Source of the DNA: Chara braunii
Taxonomy: Eukaryota; Streptophyta; Charophyceae; Charales; Characeae
Length of the DNA: 21,986 nt
Reading direction: 5' to 3'
NCBI GenBank assembly: GCA_003427395.1
Contig: BFEA01000011.1
Location: 1,073,912 to 1,095,897, forward strand
Shown: piece by piece, positions 1-10,122 of the stretch
How the letters are laid out: the number at the start of each line of letters is the position of its first letter
Numbering within the stretch: the stretch's first letter is position 1
Notes under the pieces: model-generated
Told to the model about the DNA's origin: nothing
Database searches by the model: none
What the model saw: only the letters and a program-made list of their open reading frames with translations
Position numbers and translations under genes: made by a program

Positions 1-905
1 GCTTTCCACTAGTCTAGTCTTCCATTGTCAAGTTGAAGTTCCGGAGCTTTTACTTAGTTGAACTCTTCTCCTTTGTGCGCGTGCTTCCCTTAGTCTAATC
101 CTTCCTTGTCAAGTTCACATTCCGGATCTTTACCTTGTTGATCTCTACTCATTGTGCATGTGTTTTCCACAAGTCTAGACTCTCATTGTCAAGTTCATGT
201 TTCGGATCTTTACCTTGTTGGATCTCTACTCATTGTGCATGTGCTTTCCACTAGTCTAGTCTCTCATTGTCAAGTTCACATTCCGGATCGTTACCTTGTT
301 GATATCTTCTCCTTGTGTATGTGCTTTCGACTAGTCTAGTCTCCCATTGTCAAGTTCAAGTTCCGGAACTTTTACTTAGTTGAACTCTTCTCCTTTGTGC
401 ATGTGTTTCTCCTAGTCTAATCCTTCCTTGTCAAGTTTACATTTCGGATCTTTACCTTGTTGATCTCTACTTATTGTGCATGTGCTTTCCACTGGTCTAG
501 TCTCTCATTGTCAAGTTCATGTTTCGGATTTTTACCTTGTTGGATCTCTACTCATTGTGCATGTGTTTTCCACTAGTCTTGTCTCTCATTGTCAAGTTCA
601 CATTCCGGATCTTTACCTTGTTGATCTCTACTCGTTGTGCATGTGTTTTCCATTAGTCTAGTCTCTCGTTGTGATGTTCATGTTCCGGATCTTTACCTTG
701 TTGAACTCTTCTCTTTGTGCATGTGTCTTCCACTAGTCTAGTCTCTCATTGTTGAAGTTCATGTTCCGGATCTTTACGTAGTTGAGCTCTTCTCTTTGTG
801 CATGTGTCTTCCACTAGTCTTGTCACTCATTGTCAAGTTCGTATTCCGGATCCTTACCTTGTTGATCTTTTCTCTTGGTGCATGTGTTTTCCATTGATCT
901 AGCTT
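1..905. repeat. 80/81-bp satellite, 12 monomers with 4-monomer higher-order unit
   Basis: The core agtct (or ggtct/gatct) recurs at 11, 92, 172, 253, 333, 414, 494, 575, 655, 735, 816 and 896, so spacing alternates 80 and 81 bases. Monomers share segments such as cattgtcaagttca, ttccggatctttaccttgtt and gtgcatgtg. Monomers 1-4 pair with 5-8 at exactly 322 bases by shared variants: tttacttagttgaact in 1 and 5, agtctaatccttccttgtc in 2 and 6, gttggatctctac in 3 and 7. Monomers 9-12 do not follow this order. The window edge cuts the array, so its true length is unknown. The short open frames inside it are by-products, since the period is not a multiple of three. Confidence 0.95.
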
Positions 906-1017
906 CTCATTGTCACGTTCGTGCATAATACTCCACGATTTAATTAGTCAACCTTTTTCTATGGGATGGATGATCGATGTTTGGTTGCTGCTGCGGGGAG
1001 CTGATTTGACTAGAAGG

Positions 1018-1185
1018 CCTTCTTTTCCCTCTCTGTATCTCTCTCTACCTCTCCCCCGTCACATCTCTCTTTCTCCCTCTCCTTCTCTATCTCGCCCTTT
1101 TCCCCCCCCTCCTTCTCGAGTCCTCTCTTTCTCCTCCCCCCTTTTCACCTCCCCTTCACTCTACCTCTCTCCCGTCCCCTCACTT
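1018..1185 (+). repeat. polypyrimidine tract
   Basis: About 168 bases are almost entirely C and T on the plus strand, made of ctctct, ccctc and C8-type runs with only scattered purines. It lies just after the satellite and marks the point where plus-strand composition changes from pyrimidine-rich to purine-rich. Such tracts can form triplex DNA; any function here is unproven. A 94-residue open frame across it is low-complexity S/P/L and is not credible as a gene. Confidence 0.85.
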
Positions 1186-1191
1186 AGCGTA

Positions 1192-3650
1192 TGACTAACC
1201 CTTCTATAGTCACTTGGAAAACATTGCCAGGGTACGGACGGTGACCGAAATCATACCTTACTTAGTGGAGAAAGAGGACAAGGGGAGGATAGCCGGTCCC
1301 TTGTACCACCAAGAAGGCAAAAAAATAAAGGACGTTTGAAAAAGAGGGAGAAAGACGAGATCCGGAGAAAGCATAAGTTAAAGAGAGAGATCAGTTTGAC
1401 TCAACCATTTCCCCGACTGCATGACTATGAGAAGAGAATGGGCTGATTGAGCATCAAGAGGGAACAAAGAGCAGCCAAAGGATTTGAAAGGAGAGGCATG
1501 TGGGAAGGGCTATGTGTTGACCCTCAACGGAGGATTGTATGGATCTCCTTGCTTGAATGGGATTGTGCAGGTGAGTGATGGCTAAAAATGCCTTGAGCGG
1601 GATAGGGGCGAGAGGAGATGGGCACCAAGAGTGAAAGGGAAGAGGGACAAAGGGGCTATGTGACCTTTGACATAGAGCCAACCCACGAAAATGACTTTTG
1701 TGCTTGAGGACTTGGAATGTAAATGAGAGTGCAAGCGTACCAAGGAAACTGTAATGTTATGTGTGCATGCATATGAGGACCCCGACAAGACTAAGGGGTC
1801 TACTTCAATAAGGAAAACAACAAATTATGAGACCCGATGGATGCGCAGAGGCGAGGGGGAGGACGGCTCCGCCACACCCCGATGACGCCATATACCCACA
1901 TTGCTTAGGGAAATGGTGCGTGGCCTAAGGATGACATTTAGCCTACGCATAAGAGAAGAAAAACGCTCAAAGAATCCTTGGACTGTCTGCGTATTGGAAG
2001 GAGCAATTGCATGAGAACACAACAAAGAATAAAAAAAAAATCAGCGTTGCGGACCGACCAGCGAGACTACCACCCGGCGTGAGGGCTGAGCTACATCCCC
2101 AATGTCAAAGCTCTCTCGCGCGATGGCCCACCCTCATCAATCTCAAAGCTATAGTTGGGGGTGACCCTGGGACAAATGGCCCGCGCCCTGAGCATGAGTG
2201 TGGGCGGGCCGAGCCAACTGGGACCTGCAGTGGGGTCAACTAAGGCTGGAAAGTCTACCGGGGTTTGGCCCTACAAAATTGGTGGAGGTGCCGGGTATGG
2301 GGTTAAATTGACCCTTGCGATTTCGACGGGGGCGCCCGACGCATTGACGTATACACAACCCAAGATAAGGAAAATGGACTTGTGTTTGCTCTTTTCCTTG
2401 TGAGAAATCAGATTTGAGGGTGGCTGGGCGCATGGCATGTCCAGGCTTGGAGGTATAACATGCATGCTATGCACTTGATCAACCGTTCCTTTGAGGAATG
2501 GCTCTAGCCCTCCTTCGTCCGGTGTTGGTGTTCTCCAGTCCGGAGAAGCCTTGGACAAGTCGCAGGTCGACCCTTCCTCTTCGTATGAAAGAAGGGCTCC
2601 GGTTACCTGGCAGGCGGTTGGTGCTTGGCTTAGGCCAGGTTCCAATGAAAATCCCATGGCGGAGTGATCCGACCGAATGGGTGTTTTCCCCTTCTCCTTT
2701 GAGCCCAGCGGGCTCATGTACTTTGCACCTTTTTAATGATTGAAGGAACCAATATGAACACAACGGGTCATCAAGAAAGAACAATCCTACCCTATGAAAG
2801 GACAGACAAGTAAAGAGAAGGGAAATGAAGGGAGTTGCTAGACTCCAAGGAAAACTAGCTTACCCTTGAAGATTCTCACGAGAAGGAACCAACCACTATG
2901 TATGAAAGTAGGGGGAGTGACACTCATTGTCCTGAGAGAAAATATGTGAGTTATGGGTAGGAAGCACTGGGTGCACCAAGGGAATGATACTTGTACTATG
3001 TGTGTCCGTCTTGGGACTTGTGTTTGCATGATGGGATTCGAGCGTCCTGCCTTTCGGAAGGAAAGGATTGGTCTGCGCCGGCCAGTGCGGGTTGCGAAAC
3101 GTCGTTCTCTTTTGTAGGCTGCCGTGTGTTCGTATGTGGAGGTCAGGCCACCGAGTTGTCGGACGGTAGTTTGTCACGTCGGTATATTAGTAGCATTCTC
3201 GTTCGAGCGGTGACGGACTTTGGCTCGATGATCTGCTAGGCGGGGTGTGAAATCTCCTCAGGCGGGGCTTAACCTGTTGGCTGACGGAGGGAGTACCACT
3301 GCATGCGGACAAAGACGGAGCCTCGAAGGCGATTAGTAGCCTCTCGTAGCATGGTTTTGGGAAAGGTTGATTCTTGTCGGACCGATGGAAGTAAATCCCC
3401 GGACGGCCGACTTTGTCCCTGTATTTAGGCACTCGAGGTAACCCTCGGTGTCGGTATGGATGTGCAAAGCGGCTTGACGGGATGGGGTATTCTGGGTAAG
3501 GAGGAAAGGGCAAATGCCTTGCCGAGACCTGGGTACCGCGCTCGCGACGGTTGAGCTGCGCTTCAGGTATGGGATAAAACTCTACCGATAGTACCAGCGG
3601 AGAGACCATATTGGGTTTGGCCGGTGAGGAGATGACCGGCTTGTATGTGA
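1192..3650. other. purine-rich region without a recognisable gene
   Basis: I recognise no protein domain on either strand here. Small stretches look weakly coding, for example a plus-strand frame at about 1381-1578 interrupted by a TGA, and two longer minus-strand frames at 2271-2717 and 3187-3609. None shows a known motif. The DNA is purine-biased on the plus strand. I found no tandem repeat and no direct-repeat partner that would mark an LTR. It may be decayed transposon or intergenic DNA. Confidence 0.5.
2271..2717 (-). CDS. doubtful 148-residue open frame
   Basis: This is an ATG-started minus-strand frame of 148 residues, the longest between the satellite and the four-copy family. The product is rich in S, P and G and has no signal peptide, membrane segment or motif that I recognise. 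The surrounding DNA is purine-rich on plus, which depletes stop codons on the minus strand and favours chance open frames. I judge it more likely an accident than a gene and list it only because nothing else fills this stretch. Confidence 0.12.
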   Translation of the reverse strand: MSPLGSKEKGKTPIRSDHSAMGFSLEPGLSQAPTACQVTGALLSYEEEGSTCDLSKASPDWRTPTPDEGGLEPFLKGTVDQVHSMHVIPPSLDMPCAQPPSNLISHKEKSKHKSIFLILGCVYVNASGAPVEIARVNLTPYPAPPPIL

Positions 3651-4008
3651 GGTTGCCTTATTTTTTTTTATATGTGTTTCCCCCCCCGTAAAGATTGATT
3701 GAGCTTGGATTATTGGACGGGCACTCTTCTAAGTTTATTCCCCCTCCCTTCTAAGTCCACACGAGTGAGAGACGATCGGAAGGAAGGAGGATAGAGGTTA
3801 ATTGGAATGGAACGAAGAGAAAGAATGTGGGCAAATGGATGGCAGGCCGAGGGAATTATAGGAAGGGGGTACTTAGAAAAGGGGAGTTAAAATAGGGAGA
3901 CCTTGATGAGGGGTCTGAAATAATTCTCATCTAGGACAAGGGTTGACCTGACCAAAAGGATCGGTTGGTGCCTTTTTATGAAAACAGGGGTCGGGTGCTG
4001 AAAACAAG
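3651..4008. other. leader region before the first copy of the unknown family
   Basis: It contains a T9 run (3661-3669), a C8 run near 3680, and then purine-rich DNA up to the ATG at 4009. I see no clear TATA box, LTR end or tRNA-complementary primer site. If the four-copy array has its own promoter, it should lie here or further upstream, because the spacers between copies are short. Confidence 0.4.
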
Positions 4009-4812
4009 ATGGCGCGATGGTTGCCTTCCCCGATCTATACTAGCGGCCCGGAAATGCCAGTAGATGTAAAGGATGGGGTATCGGTCGTCCTCCCGGAAAA
4101 TGGAACGTGGACGGACCTTGAACCGACATATCAAACGGTAATGCTGGAAGGAGAGGATGTTTTCCTTTGGATAGAAACAATATGGACTAATGTCAGCCTG
4201 ACGAGGTTGTCGCCAAGTTTAATGGATTTGGAATTCTGAGGGACAGTGGAAGCCCGGGGGTGGGTCTACTTGTCGCAAGATGGGGAGAAAGCTATGATCA
4301 TAGAGTTGACACTCGGAAATACGCCGGACGAGTTGTTTAGGAAGGCAGAAGCAGAGGTTGTGTGGGCTGCATGTCAACGGAGGGAAATGAAAATGGAAAA
4401 GGTTGACGTACGGGTGAAACTTGGGGATAGAGGAAGCATGAGGCGACCTGTAAGAACCATGCGATGTGTGTTGCCCCCCTTCCTAGTGGATGCGGTTTTC
4501 GGAACTCGGAGCAGGCTAGCGCAAATATGCCGGTCCATGACGAACCTCGGGTTGTACCAATGCGCTAGGCAATATTTTTTTCGGTTATCGGTAGAGATGC
4601 GGCCGTTTGAGGGGAACTGGGCGGAGAAGCTGGCCGAGATACTAAACTGCCTTAGCATAGACAATATCTTTGTCCCTTGCGTTGTGCATTGGGGGATAGT
4701 CTACAAGAATGTGGCAATAGGGGAGACGTTTCTAGATGGGGTAAGAGAATTGGTGTACGACGAGGAGGACGACCTCAGTGATGAAGATAAAGATGAAGAG
4801 ATAGAGAACTGA
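4009..4812 (+). pseudogene. unknown tandem family, copy 1 (one in-frame TGA)
   Basis: The function is unknown. The frame runs from ATG 4009 (A at -3, G at +4) to TGA 4810-4812, 268 codons including both stops, with one internal TGA at 4237-4239. Sequence on both sides of that stop aligns colinearly with copy 4, so it interrupts one ancestral frame. Landmarks in order are: a GVSVVLPENG-type segment about 30 residues in; FLWIETIW; GWVYLS; an acidic-then-FRKA segment; LPPFLVD; RPFEGNWAEKL (from about 4600), matching GPFxG in the other copies; and a final helix-like segment (GETFLDGVREL). The tail is strongly acidic (DEEDDLSDEDKDEE). I see no signal peptide or membrane segment. Copy 2 begins 72 bases downstream on the same strand. 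Confidence 0.75.
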
Positions 4813-4884
4813 GACTTCTAAGAAGGGTAGGGTGACTTAGCTTAGGGAGGACGGGTGGCCTGGTATTGTGCAGGAAAGGGAAAG

Positions 4885-5640
4885 ATGACTAGAGAAGAAA
4901 GGATGATGGAATACCCCTTCAAAGGTTGGGAACCACGGCGACTCAGAGAAGGAATAAAAATGCCTATACCAATGGAAAACGGATGGAGAGGGACCACGTG
5001 CGCTTGGATTGGGTTTGAGGTTGCCCGGGACTTGTCATATGTATGGATAGAGCGGATTTGGAACCCGATAAGGGAAGAGGAAGGTTGGGATGATGTAGCA
5101 GAATGCAATGTAGAGTCAGTCAGAACGATTGTCCTTTCCGAGGATGAGTGACCCCTGTTTTGCACTTTGTTAGCAATGAGACAAGACCCGATGTGGCTTC
5201 TAGGGGATGCAGATGCCCGAACCCGAAAGGAAGGCAAACTGTTCGCCAACGAGGGATGAGACGAAGTTAGTAGCAGAGTTGTGATGGGAGGATGGAAGGA
5301 GCTTAAGCCTCCAAGTCTACGGATAACGGCTTCGGTACCGGAGTTCACAGCCGAGTGGTTTGGGAGGTTTGAGCACATTTTAGAAGTAGCTGACTCCATG
5401 AGAAAGATGCATATAGAGTGTGTCTGGCTGACTGAGGAGTTATATAGGCTCTCATTGAAATATGGGCCCTTCTACGGAGATAAAGCCGAGAAAGTCATCA
5501 TCGTCCTAAGAATAGGCAGGTATGACCGCTTGGAGGTAGAGGCGGAGTTTTGGGACGCCATAATTAGCCGGGAGGCGGCGGCCGCACCCTCCTACGTAGA
5601 CGATGTCTTTAAACTATTTGAGGTACTATGGTTCGACTAA
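4885..5640 (+). pseudogene. unknown tandem family, copy 2 (two in-frame TGAs)
   Basis: The function is unknown. The likely start is ATG 4885, because its distance to the conserved xxP position is 29 residues, the same as in copy 1. The frame stays constant to TAA 5638-5640 (252 codons) but has TGA at 5149-5151 and 5257-5259. Family landmarks are: MPIPMENGW near residue 26; YVWIERIW (copy 1 has FLWIETIW); MGGWKEL (copy 4 has MGGWREF); YGPFYGDKAEKV from about 5461; and YVDDVFKLFE at the end. The stretch between the two stops also aligns with copy 4, so the gene decayed by point mutation rather than rearrangement. It ends without the acidic tail of copy 1. Confidence 0.72.
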
Positions 5641-5947
5641 ACAAGGACGAGGGATCGATCACCACGAAAAGGTCTGAGTGTGGAGGGTGCTTGTGAATCG
5701 AGGTGTAACATAAGAAAGCGGGTGTGTACATTAGGCCGTAGAAGGTGCATAAGGATCGAAACAAGGAGGAAGTGGCAGCAACCGGAAAAAGGGGGGAGGG
5801 GTAGAATTGTATGTGTATGAGTCGTGGATAGCAGCAAGAATCAGTGTACGATAAATAGGGAGGGCTGAAAGACTAAAACACGAAAGGCATGGAATCTCGG
5901 TGGGTGCAGCAATCGGACTAAGAAAGCCGGAAAGGAGACATTGCGAG
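5641..5947. other. spacer between copies 2 and 3
   Basis: This is the longest spacer of the array (307 bases, against 72 and about 119 for the others). It is purine-rich and contains an AAAAAGGGGGGAGGGG-type run near 5786. I find no family motif, promoter element or repeat in it. It is too short for an additional copy. Confidence 0.5.
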
Positions 5948-6739
5948 ATGACCCGGGGAATGACGATCTGAGAGGATAGACCTCGTGGGATCCTGCCACC
6001 AAGAATATCAGAGGGCAGGGTTGAAATAAGCCTGCCGGCAAGAAATACGGTAGGCAATCCGGTAATGGACTGGGTGGGGGTAGAGTTGGTGGAAGATACG
6101 GTGTACCTAGTAGTGGAGCTGGAATGGCCTGCGAGAGGGGAGTTCGGGGGTATGGACTTGAACCTCCCAGGGCGTGTACATGCGACGGGATCCTTACACC
6201 TGTCGGAAGAGGGACGGCGGACCTTTGGGATTGCTTTGGCTTCCGGGGATGACCCCGTACGAATGTTCGAAGGGGCATGACAAATAACCTGGCGGGAGGG
6301 GTTTGAGTTTGCAGACCCGGAACGAGATGACGTAACGGCGGAGGTAAAAGTCGTCGTGGCGGGGGTTTTCGAGTTGCCAAATTAGGTCATACGGATGAGT
6401 CTACCACCCTTCCTGCTAAGACGAATGGAAGGCATAGAACGAGTGGAGCAGGCGGTGACTGTCGTAACTAGGCTAAATTTTGACGAAGCATTAATGTATC
6501 GAGAATACTATCGGGCCTTCCTAGAGATGGGGCCTTTCGGGGACGAACAAGGGCGCGAGGTGCTTTGCATTCTACGAGCAGCGATGAATACTAGGCCAGG
6601 AGTCCCGCAAATAAGTGATGAGACCATGTGGAGAGTCATCCAGCGAGAGGTAGGTCGGGGCGCGACCTACATAGATGATATCTACCGGCTGTACGAACAG
6701 CCAGATGAGGCTACTGCTCCCGGGGGTATAGAGGGATAG
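5948..6739 (+). pseudogene. unknown tandem family, copy 3 (three in-frame stops)
   Basis: The function is unknown. I place the start at ATG 5948 (MTRG, like MTRE in copy 2 and MAR in copy 1), 30 codons before the conserved LP. The frame continues to TAG 6737-6739 (264 codons) with TGA 5969-5971, TGA 6278-6280 and TAG 6383-6385. Landmarks are: VEISLPARNT; VYLVVELEW (the WIExIW position); ATGSLHLSEEG (copy 4: VTGTMYLPEIG); DDPVRMFEGA; LPPFLLRRM (copy 1: LPPFLVD); MGPFGDEQGREVL from about 6527; and TYIDDIYRLYEQ. Homology runs through all three stops. It is the most damaged copy. Confidence 0.72.
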
Positions 6740-6929
6740 TTGGGACTAGAAAAGGGAAATGAAAACACGAAGAGCAAGGGAGGCAGTACGTAGGCGGATT
6801 CTGAAGGTTGCCTGTAACCCTTTCTATGTGGACTATGCAGGGAATCACCAAGGTAACAATGGCAGCAAAACGTGAGCGCATGGAACGCCAGCCCCGGTAC
6901 CCCTGACCGCCCTGGAACAACGGTGGACG

Positions 6930-7649
6930 ATGGGAGTATCCCTCCCGTCGAGTTCTACCTATCGGGGGTTCGACACAGAATGGCGGGCCGTTACTTTGGG
7001 AAGGGACGCCGCCTTCATGTTGGTAGAATGTCGGTGGACAGGGATGAGACTCAACCGAGGACCCGGAGACGATCTGTTTTCCAATCTGGAAGTTACCGGG
7101 ACCATGTATCTGCCTGAGATCGGTTGGTACTCGTTGGGGGTAGAGATAGCACAAGGTCACGAGCTGGCGCCGGTCTTTCGAAGGGCCGCCCGGACGTTGA
7201 CCCGGATAGGACAATTGGCCAGGGGAAGAAGGAACGTGGGCTTGCTAACCCGGGTGGAAATGGGAGGTTGGAGGGAGTTCAGGGCACCGACCACACCGCT
7301 GAGATGCCGAGTGCCCCGTTTTATGATAGACCTCGACTTCGGAAGCCTCGCAAGGGCGCGGGGGCTGGCAGACTCAGCGATAGTCTGGGCAGGCCACTTT
7401 CCCTCCCCTACCATTGGGATGTTTTACGATGTCGCTGTGGAGCACGGGCCGTTCTGGGGAAACAGGGCCCACGAATTACTAGAAGTCATCCACATCCTGA
7501 TGTTTTGTGCGCCCCGACTAGACAGGACAGGGTGTGAACGCATAGTCCAAAGGGAAATCGAGATAGGGGAGAATTATCTAACGGGGGTGGCTCAACTATT
7601 CGAGGAGCCTACCGAACTAGAAGAGCCGCGAGAGCGAGAGCGGGATTAG
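6930..7649 (+). CDS. unknown tandem family, copy 4 (intact frame)
   Basis: The function is unknown. This is the only uninterrupted member, with 239 residues from ATG 6930 to TAG 7647-7649. The frame is open back to 6876, and an ATG at 6859 in another frame sits where copies 1-3 place their starts. The true start may therefore be 6859 with a one-base shift, or translation now begins at 6930. Residue landmarks are: VSLPSS 3-8; FMLVECRW 29-36; VTGTMYLPEIGW 55-66; FRRAAR 83-88; MGGWREF 111-117; VPRFMIDLDFG 128-138; HGPFWGNRAHELL 172-184; ENYLTGVAQLFEE 214-226; and a charged EPRERERD tail. I see no membrane segment or known catalytic motif. Gag of the retroelement starts about 470 bases downstream. 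Confidence 0.7.
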   Translation: MGVSLPSSSTYRGFDTEWRAVTLGRDAAFMLVECRWTGMRLNRGPGDDLFSNLEVTGTMYLPEIGWYSLGVEIAQGHELAPVFRRAARTLTRIGQLARGRRNVGLLTRVEMGGWREFRAPTTPLRCRVPRFMIDLDFGSLARARGLADSAIVWAGHFPSPTIGMFYDVAVEHGPFWGNRAHELLEVIHILMFCAPRLDRTGCERIVQREIEIGENYLTGVAQLFEEPTELEEPRERERD

Positions 7650-8118
7650 CATCCGCAGGCGGGTCAATAGGGCAGATTGAGTATAGTTAGCTGCGTACGG
7701 AAGTTTGCCGATGGGAATAAGAAAGAGACCTCGGACGTGGATGGCTAAAACCCACTAGAAAAACAAAGAACGGGGGAGACAGACTCCTAATGATTGACCA
7801 TAACCCTGAAGGTGAAAAACGAGAAACGTTGCTCGGGAAGACTTCCCCTAGCAGGATGCCTAACCCGGACTCCCTCGCGTCGGCCGACGGGACAATGGCA
7901 CTACAAACGAGCTTGTGATAAAGGAAGCCCAGTCACGTTCATAGCTCGGCTGGGTGGCAGGGCCAATCGTGGCTCCTCCTTAAGGATGGGCAATCAGGAA
8001 ACAGGGATAGGAAGGGAGACTATAAAGATAAGCCAACAGAGCTGGGAGCCTAGGGGACCTAAATACCTCGCATTGCGTGTGTCCTGGGAATTCTTTGGCT
8101 TATGCAGAACTAGGCAAA
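7650..8118. other. region between copy 4 and gag
   Basis: If the gypsy element is independent, its 5' LTR end and primer-binding site should be near here. I see neither a TGGTATCAGAGC-type initiator-tRNA site nor a sequence repeated after pol. A 116-residue open frame (from 7794) has no recognisable domain. The gag reading frame is open upstream to about 8077 with no ATG before 8119. Confidence 0.5.
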
Positions 8119-9639
8119 ATGGCAACGGAGGAGGAGACAGATAACCGTAAGAGTGAAGGAGAACCAGACTTAGAAGGCAGTGCCGCGCAAAGCGAAGGGG
8201 GGCAGAAGGACAAAGAATCAATAAATCTGGATGGTACCAAAGGGAACCGGAAGGAAATCTCCACAGGGGAAAGCTCGGGGAAAGCCGGGGGAAGCAGGCA
8301 AGGGACCCAGAGGACCAAGGAAGGCAGAAATAAGGATAGGACAAGCCCCCAAAACTCGGAAGGAGCCATGCCTAAGAAAGCAAGGGTCACAGATACGAGA
8401 CGCATACTAGCCGAGATAGACAAGAGGATCGCGGAATACAAGGCAAGATTGATTGAGGAAATGATGACTGGGAACGAGGAAGGTCCTCTGCAGGAGGAAC
8501 CCCGGGACGACCGGAAAGCCTGCCAAGGTGAGACTGGACAAGGGGATAAAGGTAATGACCGTGGGGGAACGTCGAGCAAGAGAAGGAAAGAGAGAGAGAA
8601 CTCTTCGGGGATGGAAGCAGAAAAGGCTACGACTCCGCCGGCCATGGATAGTAGGGCTAGCCGCCTGCCGATCACGTCGGCAGTAGCACGAGGATGCGAA
8701 GGACTTTGGAGCCTTAGGGAAAGAGCGTTGGGATGGTTTGACCTGGAAGGAACTATGAAAATCAGGGAGGGACAGAAGGCCGGCAAGGAAAGTCCGGATA
8801 ATAGTATGGCAGGCGAGGCCAGCAGCTCTGAGGCCGGCCTTAAAAACATAGTGTCAGCCCTCGCACGAGCACTAAACAAAAATCAAGGCTATCTGGCGGA
8901 CGCCAAGAAAAAGCTGACTTTCAACGGAGCAAACATCACGGAGTTTCTGATCGACTACGAGAACCTAGTTGTGTTACTAAAGTGGACCGATGAGGAAAAG
9001 ATGGACCACCTAGGACAGCATGTGTCGTTAAGCCTAGGACGGGACATAATGGCCATTGTAGCCACAAGCCGGTCTTGGAAGGAGACCCGGGATGTGATGA
9101 TGAGGAAGTACCTAGCAGCAGAAAAAATGGCAACGAAGGCCGACCTAGCGGCAGTTCAGAGGAAGAACTTTGCAACGTACAATGATTTCCTACGAGAATT
9201 TACTCTAGTAGCACTAAGGATCCCCGGGGTCACGGACCGGATAATGAGCAAATATTTCCTCAGGCAGTTCTCCGAGTTCGACAAAGACAAGATCCTGTCA
9301 TCTTACCAACAGACGAGCAAGTTCGTAAACACGCGGGATGTTAATTTTAGCACGGTAACGGATCTGGCTGAGAAAACGGTAGTAACAGAGACCTTGGCCT
9401 TGCTCAAGGAAGGAGAGATCATAGATCTGACCGGTAGGACGGGCGACAAAGTAAAGAAGGGGATTAAAAGTCTACAGGAACGGGTGCACGGGGTCGACAA
9501 TGAGATTGAAAGGATGGAAGGCGCGCTACTGGTTATGCAGGCGCAAGTATTCCGACCTGCCCTCCCTCCCCAGGAAGCTGTGGTTCCGCCAGGTGTAGCA
9601 AACCGGGGATTCAGACGGAGAGATCCTGCTAACGAGTAA
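8119..9639 (+). CDS. gag: Gag structural protein of gypsy element
   Basis: Gag forms the virus-like particle that packages element RNA. ATG 8119 (A at -3, G at +4) gives 506 residues; the frame is open slightly upstream but has no earlier ATG. Residues 1-190 are hydrophilic, charged and probably disordered, with a basic MPKKARV segment at about 84-90 that resembles a nuclear localisation signal. A retrotransposon gag domain follows: LTFNGANITEFLIDYE from about 266, then WTDEEK and the helical remainder to about 430. A likely coiled coil (LQERVHGVDNEIERMEG) starts near 452. The TAA at 9637-9639 falls just before the zinc knuckle in the same frame, so this product is probably a premature truncation that loses RNA binding. 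Confidence 0.88.
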   Translation: MATEEETDNRKSEGEPDLEGSAAQSEGGQKDKESINLDGTKGNRKEISTGESSGKAGGSRQGTQRTKEGRNKDRTSPQNSEGAMPKKARVTDTRRILAEIDKRIAEYKARLIEEMMTGNEEGPLQEEPRDDRKACQGETGQGDKGNDRGGTSSKRRKERENSSGMEAEKATTPPAMDSRASRLPITSAVARGCEGLWSLRERALGWFDLEGTMKIREGQKAGKESPDNSMAGEASSSEAGLKNIVSALARALNKNQGYLADAKKKLTFNGANITEFLIDYENLVVLLKWTDEEKMDHLGQHVSLSLGRDIMAIVATSRSWKETRDVMMRKYLAAEKMATKADLAAVQRKNFATYNDFLREFTLVALRIPGVTDRIMSKYFLRQFSEFDKDKILSSYQQTSKFVNTRDVNFSTVTDLAEKTVVTETLALLKEGEIIDLTGRTGDKVKKGIKSLQERVHGVDNEIERMEGALLVMQAQVFRPALPPQEAVVPPGVANRGFRRRDPANE

Positions 9640-10122
9640 TGCAAATACTGTACCGTGATAGGATATTATGTGCGCACGTGCCCAAAGCTCAACCATGATA
9701 TTCTGAAAAGAAGGTGTACCAGGTCATTAAGGGGGGAGATATTTGGACCACAAGGGGAACAAATGAACTGGAACTCGCCAGGAGGGATGCGGCGAGCCAT
9801 TATCATGCTCAACGGGTTAGAAATAATAGTCGTAGAAACCGAACCGGTGGGCTAGATCATATGGGATCAACTCCGGGGGCGAGGGTCGCAGGCCAACTTT
9901 ATTTTGGAAGGCGACGGACGTGATAGGGTGAACGCAACCACTCGACTGGGAACGACCGGGAGAAGGATTAGCCGTGACACCATTATGGAGGAGGTCGCCG
10001 GAAGCTCCGAACCCCACGCAGAGCCTGAGGCCGAGGAACCAGAGAAAGTCTATGGGAAGCCTATGGAAGAGGAGCCTGCGGACAAGGTTACCGCCGCTAA
10101 GAAGAAGTTTCGGTATCAAATG
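9640..10122 (+). pseudogene. gag: Gag zinc knuckle and gag-protease linker
   Basis: It continues in the gag frame after the TAA. It opens with CKYC, then GYYVRTC: the spacing of a CX2CX4HX4C knuckle (9640-9681) but with Tyr (TAT, 9664-9666) in place of the zinc-binding His. It runs on to TAG 9853-9855 and then, still in frame, through an acidic linker (EPEAEEPEKVYGKPMEEEPADK) to the sequence FRYQM at 10122. There the MITE-like insert breaks it. The stop and the His-to-Tyr change both fit C-to-T decay. Ancestrally this joined gag to protease in one polyprotein. Confidence 0.8.

Noticed and set aside
154-661. Two 61-residue open frames in the satellite
   Set aside because: They are the same satellite segment 322 bases apart. 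The monomer period is not a multiple of three, so no protein repeat is maintained.
910-1194. 94-residue frame over the polypyrimidine tract
   Set aside because: The product is low-complexity S/P/L dictated by the tract composition.
3187-3609. Minus-strand 140-residue frame
   Set aside because: It has no motif, and minus-strand openness is expected opposite purine-rich DNA.
8077-8118. Gag start at GTG 8077
   Set aside because: A eukaryotic gene is expected to use ATG; the ATG at 8119 has a good context and precedes all recognisable gag sequence.
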